Of a stretch of DNA of 64,000 nucleotides, positions 50,072-59,256 are shown piece by piece. Location of the stretch: assembly GCF_003696265.1 (NCBI RefSeq), contig NZ_RFFH01000005.1, positions 248,001-312,000 on the forward strand, given 5' to 3'. A program made the position numbers and the translations under genes. Below the pieces are notes generated by a model. The model saw only the letters and a program-made list of their open reading frames with translations, was not told the DNA's origin and made no database searches. The first letter of the stretch is position 1. Each line of letters opens with the position of its first letter. The DNA comes from Nocardia stercoris (GTDB taxonomy: Bacteria; Actinomycetota; Actinomycetes; Mycobacteriales; Mycobacteriaceae).

Positions 50072-51774
50072 GACGACCCCGAACCGGTTCGGCCCCGGGT
50101 ACTCTCGCGGATCTCGAGCCGCCGGTTGTTCAGGTGCAGCAGGCCGCGCGCGGTGGCCACCACGGTGGAACCGGGATGTTCGCGCACGGTGAGGGTGACA
50201 CCGGCGTCCGAGCCGCTGGTGCCGGTGCGCCCGCTCACCGGCACCCAGGCCGTGGAGGCGGCGTCGAGCAGCCGCAGCAGGACCTCGGTCTCCCGCTCGT
50301 CGAGCACGCGCTCGTCCAGGCCGGCGGCCGCGAGCCCGGCGGCCGCCGCGGCGCGAGTGCGCTGCGCGTCGAGCTGGGCCTGGCGCAGCCGGCGGATCCC
50401 GGCGTCGTTGCGCTGGATCCGGGAGGGGGCACCCGGGGTGGGTGGCCGGCCGGTCTCGGCGAGGGTGCGCGCGATCTCCAACGGCGGTGCCTCCCACCAG
50501 GATCGGTGCGGCGGGATGATATCGGCGTCGGGGTGGGTGAGGCCCAGATGGCGGGGGCGGCCGAGACCGAACACCACGTCGTAGAGGGCGTGCGCGCTCT
50601 CGACGGTGGGCGCGGCGGCGAACCAGCCGGCCAGATGGCGCAGCGCGGATTCGCGGCTGACCCCGCCGCGGCGGGTCTCGGTCACCCGGCGCAACAGCGA
50701 CAGCACCGCGGCGATGGCGCTCATGGTCGCCTCGCGCAGCCGGTCGGCCTCGGTACCGAGATGCCCGTCGCCGGAATCGGCGGCCGCCACGAACCAGCCG
50801 CGCAATCCCTGCCAGCGCGAACGCCAATCGGCGGCGCGCTCGTCCACACCGAGCAGCACGCGCTCGTCGCACGCGCCGGCCCGGGCGATCAGCTCCTCGA
50901 TCCCGGTGTCCTCGACCGCCGTGATGGCGGCGGCGATCCGGGGCGCGAAACGGGCCAGGTCCATACTGAATTCGCGCATATGGGCCAGCAGGGCGTCCTT
51001 GTGGGCCAGGAACGCCTTCGGGGTGGCCTCGGTGGTCCGGACCAGATCGCCCAGGGTGAGATAGAAGTGCGCCGCCCGGTCGGCCAGTTCGCAGAGCGCG
51101 GTGTCGAGGCGGTTGAGCACTCGGTACACCCGTTCCGCGTCACCGGCCCGATTGGCCTGGGCGAGCGCCTCCAGATCGGCGAGCAGTTCCGGCAGTACCA
51201 GCCGGGACAGGGCCGCTTCGTCGAGGCGGGCGCCCAGCACCTCGGTGACCGTGCGGTACGCGTGGTAGCCGGCCTGGGAGAACTGATACACGAAGTGCCG
51301 GTTGCGATATTCGGCCAGGGTCGCGGCGCGGCTGCCGTCGTAGCTGCGTTCCAGCACACCCCACCGATGCAGCTGCTCGAGCAGCGGGCCGACCTCGGTG
51401 GCGGTGCGTTGCGGCGCGCCCGGCAGCCGGGTCAGCGTGTCGGCGACCTCGCTGGCGTGCAGCAGAACCACATAGGCGCCGCGCGCGTGATCGAACGCCC
51501 GCAGCACCCACAGATATTCGCCGCGCTTGTCCGCGGTCGCGAAGGAGAACAGGCGCAGCCGGTCCTCGGCGGTGGCGGCGTCGATTCCGGCGGGCGCGAA
51601 CGGAACTCGCGCCCGGCCGTCGAACAGGCCGGCACCGGCAGCGTCGAACAGGGCCGGGTCCGGCGCCGGAACGGCGGCGTCAGCGTATCGCCCGGTATCG
51701 GCGGACGGCACAGGTGACGGCGCTGTCGGCGGTTCGGATCCCGGTCGGAGCAATCCCCCAGCGGACTCGGTCAC
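50068..51774 (-). CDS. jetA: JetA-like kleisin (TIGR02677/DUF2397)
   Basis: A 568-residue protein. After a disordered Pro/Ala N-terminus come winged-helix regions (RLRLFSFATADKRGEYLWVLRAFD, VGPLLEQLHRWGVLE, YRNRHFVYQFSQAGYHAYR) and a helical middle with FYLTLGDLVRTTEAT. The C-terminus has a long helix, GIRRLRQAQLDAQRTRAAAA, and a beta end. This is DUF2397, the kleisin-like subunit of Wadjet type II. It heads the jetABC transcript. GTG 51774 is the start; a ribosome-binding site is not obvious. Confidence 0.82.
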   Translation of the reverse strand: MTESAGGLLRPGSEPPTAPSPVPSADTGRYADAAVPAPDPALFDAAGAGLFDGRARVPFAPAGIDAATAEDRLRLFSFATADKRGEYLWVLRAFDHARGAYVVLLHASEVADTLTRLPGAPQRTATEVGPLLEQLHRWGVLERSYDGSRAATLAEYRNRHFVYQFSQAGYHAYRTVTEVLGARLDEAALSRLVLPELLADLEALAQANRAGDAERVYRVLNRLDTALCELADRAAHFYLTLGDLVRTTEATPKAFLAHKDALLAHMREFSMDLARFAPRIAAAITAVEDTGIEELIARAGACDERVLLGVDERAADWRSRWQGLRGWFVAAADSGDGHLGTEADRLREATMSAIAAVLSLLRRVTETRRGGVSRESALRHLAGWFAAAPTVESAHALYDVVFGLGRPRHLGLTHPDADIIPPHRSWWEAPPLEIARTLAETGRPPTPGAPSRIQRNDAGIRRLRQAQLDAQRTRAAAAAGLAAAGLDERVLDERETEVLLRLLDAASTAWVPVSGRTGTSGSDAGVTLTVREHPGSTVVATARGLLHLNNRRLEIRESTRGRTGSGSS

Positions 51775-51848
51775 CGGCCCAGAGTAGTACGGTCACCGCC
51801 GATCCCGTCGCCGCACCCGCCAGCCGCACACCCAGCCGCACACCCGCC

Positions 51849-52619
51849 TCAGTCGGCGGCGGGAACCGCCAGCGCCGACCGCTCGACGGTCAGCACGCTC
51901 TCGGCGTGGTGTTCGGCGTGGTAGGCCTTACCGCCGCCGTTGAGGCCGAACAACCGCTTCGACCACAACAGCCACACCACCGCGGCCACATTGATCAGGA
52001 ACGCGCCCAATCGCAGCACGGTCACCTTCTCGGTGAGCTCGTAGACCTCCAGCGGCAGGAAGATACCGGTCGCGATCACCGCGAAGTACTCACCCCAGCG
52101 CTGCACCAGCCACAACCCGACCGCCTCGATGATCTCGATCGCGGCATAGGCGGCCAAACCGACGGCCACCCAGGTCAACATGGTCGGCGACGTGGTCCAG
52201 CCCTTCTCGATGAAGTGCACGATCTTGGAAGAGTCCGGGTTCCAGCCGATCTGGTCGGCCAGCGGGCGGATCAGCGGCATCTCCCGATCGAACGCGTCCT
52301 TCAGCTTGTGCTGGGAACCGCGCACCTTGTACACGCCGTAGGCCAGGGCCAGGAACACCACCCCGCGCAGCACCCGTTCGACGGCCAGGAAACGCATGAT
52401 CAGCCGGTCGCGCAGCAACCGGCCCGACGGCATCTCCGGGGCATCCTCGGCGGGCCCGCTGCGGCGTGGGTCTCCGAGCACGAAATCGCCGCAGCGCAGG
52501 CAGCGCCACGCCTGCCCAGCGGCGGTGTCGACCCGCAGTCGCGCGGCCAGTTCCGGGTGGTCGGTGGGGCCGTAGGTCTCGTGTCCTGACCAGGCGCAGC
52601 TGTTGAGCGCGAAATCCAT
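51849..52619 (-). CDS. DUF2127-family membrane protein with N-terminal zinc knuckle
   Basis: A 256-residue protein. The N-terminus has a CLRCGD zinc-knuckle-like pair. Four TM segments follow (FLAVERVLRGVVFLALAYGVY; MLTWVAVGLAAYAAIEIIEAVGLWL; YFAVIATGIFLPLEVYEL; LGAFLINVAAVVWLLW), the pattern of DUF2127. Function is not established. It lies 18 bp downstream of the XRE regulator, so the two are probably co-transcribed. It is not an obvious Wadjet component. Confidence 0.8.
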   Translation of the reverse strand: MDFALNSCAWSGHETYGPTDHPELAARLRVDTAAGQAWRCLRCGDFVLGDPRRSGPAEDAPEMPSGRLLRDRLIMRFLAVERVLRGVVFLALAYGVYKVRGSQHKLKDAFDREMPLIRPLADQIGWNPDSSKIVHFIEKGWTTSPTMLTWVAVGLAAYAAIEIIEAVGLWLVQRWGEYFAVIATGIFLPLEVYELTEKVTVLRLGAFLINVAAVVWLLWSKRLFGLNGGGKAYHAEHHAESVLTVERSALAVPAAD

Positions 52620-52637
52620 TGCGCGAGACTATCCGGA

Positions 52638-53885
52638 TCAGCAGGTCCGCGCCGAGTCGGCGGTCAACGCGCGCAGCGGTTCGAGATACGCGCGGGTGCG
52701 GGGATCGCCGGGGAAGCGCGTGGACAGCTCCTGCGCCGCCTCGCCGGCGATGAACAGCAGCGACGGCAGCGAACGGCGGCGCCCGTCGAGCCCGCGCACG
52801 CCCTCGGCCACAGCCAGTTCGAGATCGCCCGCCCGGGCCGCGACCACCGCGAGGGTCAAGTGCGCCTCCGCGACCCGCATCGGGGCGCGTTCCACTCCTT
52901 CCGGGCCGACGGCGGTGCGCAGCACCTCGGTCGCGTGGTCGCGGGCGCGACGGTCGTCGCCGGCGACGCGGTAGCAGTCCATGGCGTAGAAGTCGAATTT
53001 CTGTGCGTCGGCGGCGAAGTGGTTGTCCAGATCGACCGGTTGCGGCAGATGGTCGAGGACCGCGCGGCCGTGCCGCAAGGCGGTCTCCATGGCGCTGCGG
53101 TCCCCGAGCCGGGCCCAGGCCTTGGCCTGCTGGGCGGCCAGCTGGACCGCCGCGGCGGTGTGGCCCGCGGCGGCACCGGCGCTCGCCGCGATCTCGGCCG
53201 CGCCGCGCCGGTTGCCCTGGGTCAGCGCGAACCAGGCGGCGAGTTCGGCTGCCCAGGCGACCAATTCGTCGTGTTCGGCCTCCTCGCCCAGGGATCGCGC
53301 GGCACACCGGGTGGCCTCCGCCGCGCCGCGATGGCCCAGGTCGTATTCGACACATCCGACCAGCAGCGCCACCCAGCCGGCCAGTTCCAGGACCCGCCGG
53401 TGCTGGGCCAGGGTCAGCCGGCCGTCGAGCAGCGAGGTGATCCGGCGCAGCCAGGCCGTGCCCTCGAGCAGCAGGTCGTGCGGTTCCGCACGGGAGTATT
53501 CGTGGCACAGCCGGTCGGCGGTGATGGTGATGGCGTCCAGGGTTGCGTCCGAAACGTCCGACATGCGAAGACGACTCACGAATTCGAGCGTGTCCATGCC
53601 GGTGGCGGAAAGCAATTCGTCGTCGCGGTTGGGGCGGACCCGCGGGAAGAACGCCGCGGTCACGGTGTCGAAGGCGGCCGAGATCAGTGGCGCGTAGAAG
53701 TCGTCGGGGCGCGACTCGCCGGATTCCCAACGGCGCCAATTCCGCAGGAGTGTGTTGTCCGTGGGTAGGTTGTGGTTCGCCTTGGCGCGCATGGCTCGAA
53801 CGGCATCGGCCTGGGACCAGCCGCGCGCGTCACGTTCGGAACGCATGCGGACTGCCCACACTGGTCGATCGTCTCCCGACGGCAC
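52638..53885 (-). CDS. XRE-family regulator with C-terminal helical repeats
   Basis: A 415-residue protein. The N-terminal HTH (MRSERDARGWSQADAVRAM) is followed by helix pairs of TPR-like pattern (ELAGWVALLVGCVEYDLG, AAELAAWFALTQGNRRGAAEIA). This is the large actinobacterial XRE/TPR type that often binds a small peptide or a partner protein. GTG 53885 follows GGTGGGAT; GTG 53933 is an alternative. It is divergent from the resolvase-fold protein, a pairing that may be functional, and is followed by the DUF2127 gene. Confidence 0.85.
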   Translation of the reverse strand: MPSGDDRPVWAVRMRSERDARGWSQADAVRAMRAKANHNLPTDNTLLRNWRRWESGESRPDDFYAPLISAAFDTVTAAFFPRVRPNRDDELLSATGMDTLEFVSRLRMSDVSDATLDAITITADRLCHEYSRAEPHDLLLEGTAWLRRITSLLDGRLTLAQHRRVLELAGWVALLVGCVEYDLGHRGAAEATRCAARSLGEEAEHDELVAWAAELAAWFALTQGNRRGAAEIAASAGAAAGHTAAAVQLAAQQAKAWARLGDRSAMETALRHGRAVLDHLPQPVDLDNHFAADAQKFDFYAMDCYRVAGDDRRARDHATEVLRTAVGPEGVERAPMRVAEAHLTLAVVAARAGDLELAVAEGVRGLDGRRRSLPSLLFIAGEAAQELSTRFPGDPRTRAYLEPLRALTADSARTC

Positions 53886-54158
53886 GCTTGTTAGTATCCC
53901 ACCAGTTAACGCAAGATGGCCCGGATAGGGCACATGGATGTCACCGTCTTGACATCTGCAATTGCATTTGTGCGTACGTCATCCTGTACACGGGCGACGA
54001 TTCCGGCAGCAGCCGAGTCGGTTTCCCCGTGATCGGCCGAGCCGCGCAGGTGGCCGGAGCCGAGGCCGCAAAGGGTGACTCCCGCGAACGGCCCGGATCA
54101 TGCGGGAAATGTCCGACAACAGAACAGCGAGTCCCATTACATCCAAACGGAGGTTCGG

Positions 54159-54503
54159 GTGGAAGCGTTGATCTATGGATACGTGCGTGACGATCTGGCG
54201 GACGACCATGTCGCGGAGCTGGAGGACGCCATGTGCACGCTGGCCGCGTCGGAAGGCTTGTGCTTCGCGGCCACGTTCCATGAATCGACTCCGGGCGACG
54301 GCACCGCGTTCGCGGAGCTGACCGCCGAGTTGAAACGAGCCGACGCGCACCACGTCGTGGTGCCGTCGTTGGATCACCTTGCCGGGCAGACGATCCCACG
54401 CGACCTGCTGATCGCGAAGCTGGCTTCCGAAGCGGCGGCACGGGTTTGGGCCGTCGACGAGCTGTCCCCGCCGACCGCACCGCGGCGGGGCCAGGTGCGC
54501 TGA
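54159..54503 (+). CDS. Resolvase-fold protein lacking the catalytic serine
   Basis: A 114-residue protein with the N-terminal fold of serine recombinases: IYGYVRDDLADDHVAELEDAM, then HHVVVPSLDHLAGQTIPRDLLIAKL and ARVWAVDEL. In active recombinases the first strand reads YxRVS with the nucleophilic serine; here that position is Asp (VRDD), so it cannot cut DNA. It probably has a binding or regulatory role. GTG 54159 follows ACGGAGGTTC. It is divergent from the XRE gene and closed by a hairpin. Confidence 0.65.
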   Translation: MEALIYGYVRDDLADDHVAELEDAMCTLAASEGLCFAATFHESTPGDGTAFAELTAELKRADAHHVVVPSLDHLAGQTIPRDLLIAKLASEAAARVWAVDELSPPTAPRRGQVR

Positions 54504-54516
54504 ACCGGTACGGGTA

Positions 54517-54538
54517 GCGCCGGCCGGGTGGCCGGCGC
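54517..54538. terminator. Bidirectional terminator
   Basis: GCGCCGGCC (54517-54525) and GGCCGGCGC (54530-54538) form a perfect 9-bp stem with a 4-nt loop between convergent stops. Confidence 0.75.
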
Positions 54539-54552
54539 CCACCGCGCTGCCG

Positions 54553-55440
54553 TCAGATGCCGAAGCCACCCGGGCCGCCGCGGCGGCGCAGGTACTTCTC
54601 GAACTCCGCCGCGATCGCGTCGCCGTCGATCTTGGCCATCGCGTCGTCGATGTCGACGGCCGCGTCACCGCGCTCCTCGAGCGAGCGCACGTACTCGGCG
54701 ATCTCGTCGTCGCCCGCGGTCATCTCGTCGACCGCCGACTCCCAGTCCTCCGACTGGCCGGGCAGCTCGCCGAGCGGCACCTCGATGTCGAGCACGTCCT
54801 CCACCCGGTGCAGCAGCGCGATGGTGGCCTTCGGGTTGGGCGGCTGCGAGACGTAGTGCGGCACCGCCGCCCAGAACGAGATGGCCGGCACACCGGCCCG
54901 CACGCAGGCGTCCTGCAGCACACCGGTGATCCCGGTCGGCCCCTCGTAGCGGGTCTGTTCGAGGTTGAACCGCTCGGCCGCCTCCTTGCTGTAGGCGGTG
55001 CCGGTCACCGGCACGGGCCGGGTGTGCGGGGTGTCGGCGAGCAGGGCGCCCAGGATCACGACCGTCGTCACACCGAGCTGTTCCACCACCTCGAGCAGGT
55101 CGGTGCAGAAGCTGCGCCAGCGCATGTTGGGTTCGACGCCGCGCAGCAGCACCACGTCGCGTTCGCTGCCGGGCGGGGAGCACACCGACAGGGTCGTCGA
55201 CGGCCACTGGATCTCCCGGGTGACCCCGTCGACCTGGCGGACGGTCGGACGGTTCACCTGGTAGTCGTAGTAGTCCTCGGAGTCCAGCTCGGCGAGGGGT
55301 TCGGCGTCCCAGATCAGTTCCAGGTGTTCCACGGCTCCACTGGCCGCGTCGGCTGCGTCGTTCCACCCTTCGAACGCCGCCACGAGGATCGGATTACGCA
55401 ACGTCGGCAGGTCCGGATCGGGTGTTGCACTGGGGTTCAC
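54553..55440 (-). CDS. PAC2-family protein
   Basis: A 295-residue PAC2 protein. The core reads NPILVAAFEGWNDAADAASGAVEHL, VVLLRGVEPNMRWRSFC, VVILGALLADTPHTRPVPVTGTA and GVPAISFWAAVPHYV. PAC2 proteins in archaea and eukaryotes assist proteasome assembly; actinobacterial members are of unknown function but keep this gene order next to metH, as in Mycobacterium tuberculosis. The C-terminus is acidic, then RRRGGPGGFGI. GTG 55440 is the start. Divergent from metH. Confidence 0.9.
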   Translation of the reverse strand: MNPSATPDPDLPTLRNPILVAAFEGWNDAADAASGAVEHLELIWDAEPLAELDSEDYYDYQVNRPTVRQVDGVTREIQWPSTTLSVCSPPGSERDVVLLRGVEPNMRWRSFCTDLLEVVEQLGVTTVVILGALLADTPHTRPVPVTGTAYSKEAAERFNLEQTRYEGPTGITGVLQDACVRAGVPAISFWAAVPHYVSQPPNPKATIALLHRVEDVLDIEVPLGELPGQSEDWESAVDEMTAGDDEIAEYVRSLEERGDAAVDIDDAMAKIDGDAIAAEFEKYLRRRGGPGGFGI

Positions 55441-55587
55441 CCGGCAAGCCTACGGTGTAAGGCGGCGGGTCTTCATCGCATATCGAGCGAACGCGCGTGT
55501 CGCGCGGCACCGGGCGGGAATCGGGTAACGGCCACGGTTGTCGGGCGTGTGGGGTTCGTGTCGGCGGCTCCCACTACGCTTGGGGGC

Positions 55588-58500
55588 ATGTCTGGGTCCT
55601 CTCGCGCCGGGTTCGATACCTCCACATTCGACACCTCACTGCTCGACACGCTCGCGTCGCGTGTCCTGATCGGTGACGGCGCCATGGGCACCATGCTCCA
55701 GGCCGCCGATCTCTCGCTCGACGATTTCCGCGGTCTGGAAGGCTGCAACGAGATCCTCAACGAGACCCGGCCCGATGTCCTGCGTCACATCCACCGGGCC
55801 TATTTCGAGGCCGGCGCGGACGCGGTCGAGACCAACACCTTCGGCTGCAACCTGTCGAATCTGGGCGACTACGACATCGCCGACCGCATCCGCGACCTGT
55901 CCGAGCGCGGCACCCGGCTGGCCCGCGAGGTCGCCGACGAGATGGGACTCACCGCCCACGGCACCCCGCGCTACGTGCTGGGCTCGATGGGCCCGGGCAC
56001 CAAACTGCCCACGCTCGGCCACACCACCTTCGACGTGCTGCGCGGCGCGTACCTCGAGGCCGCGCTCGGCATGCTCGACGGTGGCGCCGACGCCATCCTG
56101 ATCGAGACCTGCCAGGACCTGCTGCAGGTCAAGGCGGCGGTGCTGGGCAGCCGCGACGCGATGGCCCGGCTCGGGCGGCGCATCCCGATCATCACCCACG
56201 TCACGGTCGAGACCACCGGCACCATGCTGGTCGGCAGTGAGATCGGTGCCGCGCTGACCGCGCTCGAGCCGCTGGGCATCGACATGATCGGCCTGAACTG
56301 CGCCACCGGTCCGGACGAGATGAGCGAGCATCTGCGGCATCTGTCCAAGCACGCGCAGATCCCGGTGTCGGTGATGCCGAACGCGGGCCTGCCGGTGCTG
56401 GGCGCCAACGGCGCGGAGTACCCGCTGGCGCCGGACGAGCTGGCCACCGCGCTGCGCGGCTTCGTCACCGATTTCGGGTTGTCGCTGGTCGGCGGCTGCT
56501 GCGGCACCACACCGGAGCACATCCGGCAGGTCGCGGCCGCGGTCGCCGAGGTGCAGCCCGCGGTGCGGCACCCGGAGCACGAGCCGAGCGTCTCCTCCAT
56601 CTACACCACGGTGCCGTTCGAGCAGGACGCCTCGATCATGATGATCGGTGAGCGGACGAATGCCAACGGCTCCAAGGCTTTCCGCGAGGCCATGCTCGCG
56701 CAGGACTGGCAGCGCTGCGTCGACATCGCCAAGGACCAGACCCGCGACGGCGCCCACATGCTCGACCTGTGTGTCGACTACGTCGGCCGTGACGGTGCGA
56801 TCGACATGGCCGAGCTGGCCGGTCGCCTGGCCACCGCGTCCACGCTGCCGATCATGCTCGACTCCACCGAGACGCCGGTCCTCAAGGCCGGTCTGGAGAA
56901 GCTCGGCGGCCGCTGTGCGGTGAACTCGGTCAACTACGAGGACGGCGCCGGCCCGGAGTCGCGCTTCCAGCAGACCATGGCCCTGGTGGCCGAGCACGGC
57001 GCCACCGTGGTCGCGCTCACGATCGACGAGGAGGGTCAGGCCCGCACCGCCGAGAAGAAGGTCGAGATCGCCGAGCGGCTGATCGCCGACATCACCGGCA
57101 ACTGGGGGCTCGACGAATCCGACATCATCGTCGACTGCCTCACCTTCACCCTGGGCACCGGCCAGGAGGAGTCGCGGCGCGACGGCCTCGAAACCATCGA
57201 GGGCATCCGCGAACTCAAGCGCCGGCACCCGAACGTGCAGACCACGCTGGGGCTGTCGAACATCTCCTTCGGTCTGAACCCGGCCGCGCGGCAGGTGCTG
57301 AACTCGGTCTTCATGCACGAATGTGTCCAGGCCGGACTGGATTCCGCGATCGTGCACGCCTCGAAGATCCTGCCCATGGCCCGGATCCCCGAGGAGCAGC
57401 GCGAGACCGCGCTGGACCTGGTCTACGACCGCCGCCGCGAGGGCTACGACCCGTTGCAGAAGCTGATGGCCCTCTTCGAGGGTGTCTCGGCGGCCTCGTC
57501 GAAGGCGTCGCGGGCCGAGGAGCTGGCGGCGCTGCCGCTGTTCGAGCGGTTGGCCCAGCGCATCGTCGACGGTGACCGCAACGGCCTCGAGGCCGACCTG
57601 GACGCGGCCATGACCGAGGTCCCGCCGCTGCAGATCATCAACGAGACCCTGCTGTCGGGCATGAAGACCGTCGGCGAGCTGTTCGGGTCCGGCCAGATGC
57701 AGCTGCCGTTCGTGCTGCAGTCCGCCGAGGTCATGAAGACGGCGGTGGCGTACCTGGAACCGCACATGGAGTCCACCGACGACTCCGGCAAGGGCCGGAT
57801 CGTGCTGGCCACCGTCAAGGGCGACGTGCACGACATCGGCAAGAACCTGGTCGACATCATCCTGTCCAACAACGGCTACGAGGTCGTGAATCTCGGCATC
57901 AAGCAGCCGATCGCCACCATCCTCGACGCCGCCGTGGACAAGAAGGCCGACGTCGTCGGCATGTCCGGCCTGCTGGTCAAGTCGACGGTGGTGATGAAGG
58001 AGAACCTCGAGGAGATGAACGTCCGCGGGGTGGCCGACCAGTTCCCGGTGCTGCTCGGTGGTGCCGCGCTGACCCGCGCCTACGTCGAGAACGACCTCGC
58101 CGACATCTACGCCGGTGAGGTGCACTACGCACGCGACGCGTTCGAGGGCCTGCGGCTGATGGACGAGATCATGACCGTCAAGCGTGGCGGCGGGCTCGAC
58201 CCGGACAGTCCGGAGGCGATCGCCGCCAAGGCCAAGGCGGCCGAGCGCAAGGCCCGGCACGAGCGGTCCAAGCGCATCGCGGCCGAGCGCAAGGCCGCCG
58301 AGGTGCCCGTCGAGGTGCCGGCGCGGTCCGACGTGGCGGCCGACCTGCCGGTCCCGGTGCCGCCGTTCTGGGGCACGCGCGTGGTGAAGGGCCTGCCGGT
58401 CGCCGAGTACTCGGGCATGCTCGACGAGCGCGCGCTGTTCCTGGGGCAGTGGGGCCTGCGCGGCCAGCGCGGCGGCGACGGGCCCGATTACGACGAACTG

Positions 58501-59181
58501 GTGGCCGCCGAGGGCCGGCCGCGGCTGCGGGCGTGGCTCGACCGGCTGTCCACCGAGGGTGTGCTGCAGCACGCCGCGCTGGTGTACGGCTATTTCCCGG
58601 TGGTTTCCGAGGGCGACGATGTGATTGTTCTCACCGAGCCGAATCCGAATGCGGCCGAACGGGTTCGATTCACCTTCCCACGGCAGCAACGGGACCGATT
58701 CCTGTGTATCGCCGATTTCGTGCGTTCCCGCGAGCTGGCGGTACAAACGGGCCAGGTCGATGTGCTGCCGTTCCAGCTGGTCACGATGGGTCAGCCCATT
58801 GCCGACTTCGCGAATCGCCTGTTCGCCGAGAACAATTACCGCGATTACCTGGAGGTGCACGGCATCGGTGTGCAGCTCACCGAGGCGCTCGCCGAATACT
58901 GGCACCGTCGTATCCGCGAAGAGCTTGTGCTGGAAGGACATTCGGTCTCCACGGAGGACCCGGCCGACGTGTCGGAGTACTTCAAGCTCGGATATCGTGG
59001 CGCGCGTTACTCGTTCGGCTACGGCGCGTGCCCGGAGTTGGAGGATCGTGCGAAACTTGTCTCGCTGTTGGACGCCGGGCGCATCGGTGTGACCTTGTCC
59101 GAGGAGTTGCAGTTGCATCCGGAGCAGTCCACGGATGCTTTCGTGCTGCTGCATCCGGAGGCGAAATACTTCAGCGCATAG
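55588..59181 (+). CDS. metH: Cobalamin-dependent methionine synthase
   Basis: A 1197-residue full-length MetH. The homocysteine domain (1-~325) has zinc ligands C238, C304 and C305 (GLNCATG, GGCCGT); the pterin domain (~345-620) has GERTNANGSKAF and LDSTETPVL. The cobalamin domain (~650-880) has KGDVHDIGKNL with His748 as the lower cobalt ligand; the reactivation domain (~920-1197) has YFKLGYRGARYSFGYGACP. It makes methionine from homocysteine and methyl-THF. No cobalamin riboswitch was seen in the 147-bp upstream region. ATG 55588 lacks a strong ribosome-binding site. Product methyl-THF links it to the folate genes at 21.5-24 kb. Confidence 0.97.
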   Translation: MSGSSRAGFDTSTFDTSLLDTLASRVLIGDGAMGTMLQAADLSLDDFRGLEGCNEILNETRPDVLRHIHRAYFEAGADAVETNTFGCNLSNLGDYDIADRIRDLSERGTRLAREVADEMGLTAHGTPRYVLGSMGPGTKLPTLGHTTFDVLRGAYLEAALGMLDGGADAILIETCQDLLQVKAAVLGSRDAMARLGRRIPIITHVTVETTGTMLVGSEIGAALTALEPLGIDMIGLNCATGPDEMSEHLRHLSKHAQIPVSVMPNAGLPVLGANGAEYPLAPDELATALRGFVTDFGLSLVGGCCGTTPEHIRQVAAAVAEVQPAVRHPEHEPSVSSIYTTVPFEQDASIMMIGERTNANGSKAFREAMLAQDWQRCVDIAKDQTRDGAHMLDLCVDYVGRDGAIDMAELAGRLATASTLPIMLDSTETPVLKAGLEKLGGRCAVNSVNYEDGAGPESRFQQTMALVAEHGATVVALTIDEEGQARTAEKKVEIAERLIADITGNWGLDESDIIVDCLTFTLGTGQEESRRDGLETIEGIRELKRRHPNVQTTLGLSNISFGLNPAARQVLNSVFMHECVQAGLDSAIVHASKILPMARIPEEQRETALDLVYDRRREGYDPLQKLMALFEGVSAASSKASRAEELAALPLFERLAQRIVDGDRNGLEADLDAAMTEVPPLQIINETLLSGMKTVGELFGSGQMQLPFVLQSAEVMKTAVAYLEPHMESTDDSGKGRIVLATVKGDVHDIGKNLVDIILSNNGYEVVNLGIKQPIATILDAAVDKKADVVGMSGLLVKSTVVMKENLEEMNVRGVADQFPVLLGGAALTRAYVENDLADIYAGEVHYARDAFEGLRLMDEIMTVKRGGGLDPDSPEAIAAKAKAAERKARHERSKRIAAERKAAEVPVEVPARSDVAADLPVPVPPFWGTRVVKGLPVAEYSGMLDERALFLGQWGLRGQRGGDGPDYDELVAAEGRPRLRAWLDRLSTEGVLQHAALVYGYFPVVSEGDDVIVLTEPNPNAAERVRFTFPRQQRDRFLCIADFVRSRELAVQTGQVDVLPFQLVTMGQPIADFANRLFAENNYRDYLEVHGIGVQLTEALAEYWHRRIREELVLEGHSVSTEDPADVSEYFKLGYRGARYSFGYGACPELEDRAKLVSLLDAGRIGVTLSEELQLHPEQSTDAFVLLHPEAKYFSA

Positions 59182-59256
59182 GTTGATTCAGGTTCGGGCT
59201 CCGCACGCATTCGCAGGGCGGCTCGGCGTGTGAGCTCTCAGGAGGGGTGCAAGACG

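Noticed and set aside
53949..53980. TTGACA-type promoter for the resolvase-fold gene
   Set aside because: TTGACA is present at 53949, but the nearest -10-like sequence has poor match or wrong spacing.
55441..55587. Cobalamin riboswitch upstream of metH
   Set aside because: No B12-box-like sequence or matching fold was visible in the 147 bp before the start.
55636..59154. A 1172-codon minus-strand open frame
   Set aside because: Entirely antisense to metH, which is complete with all four domains.
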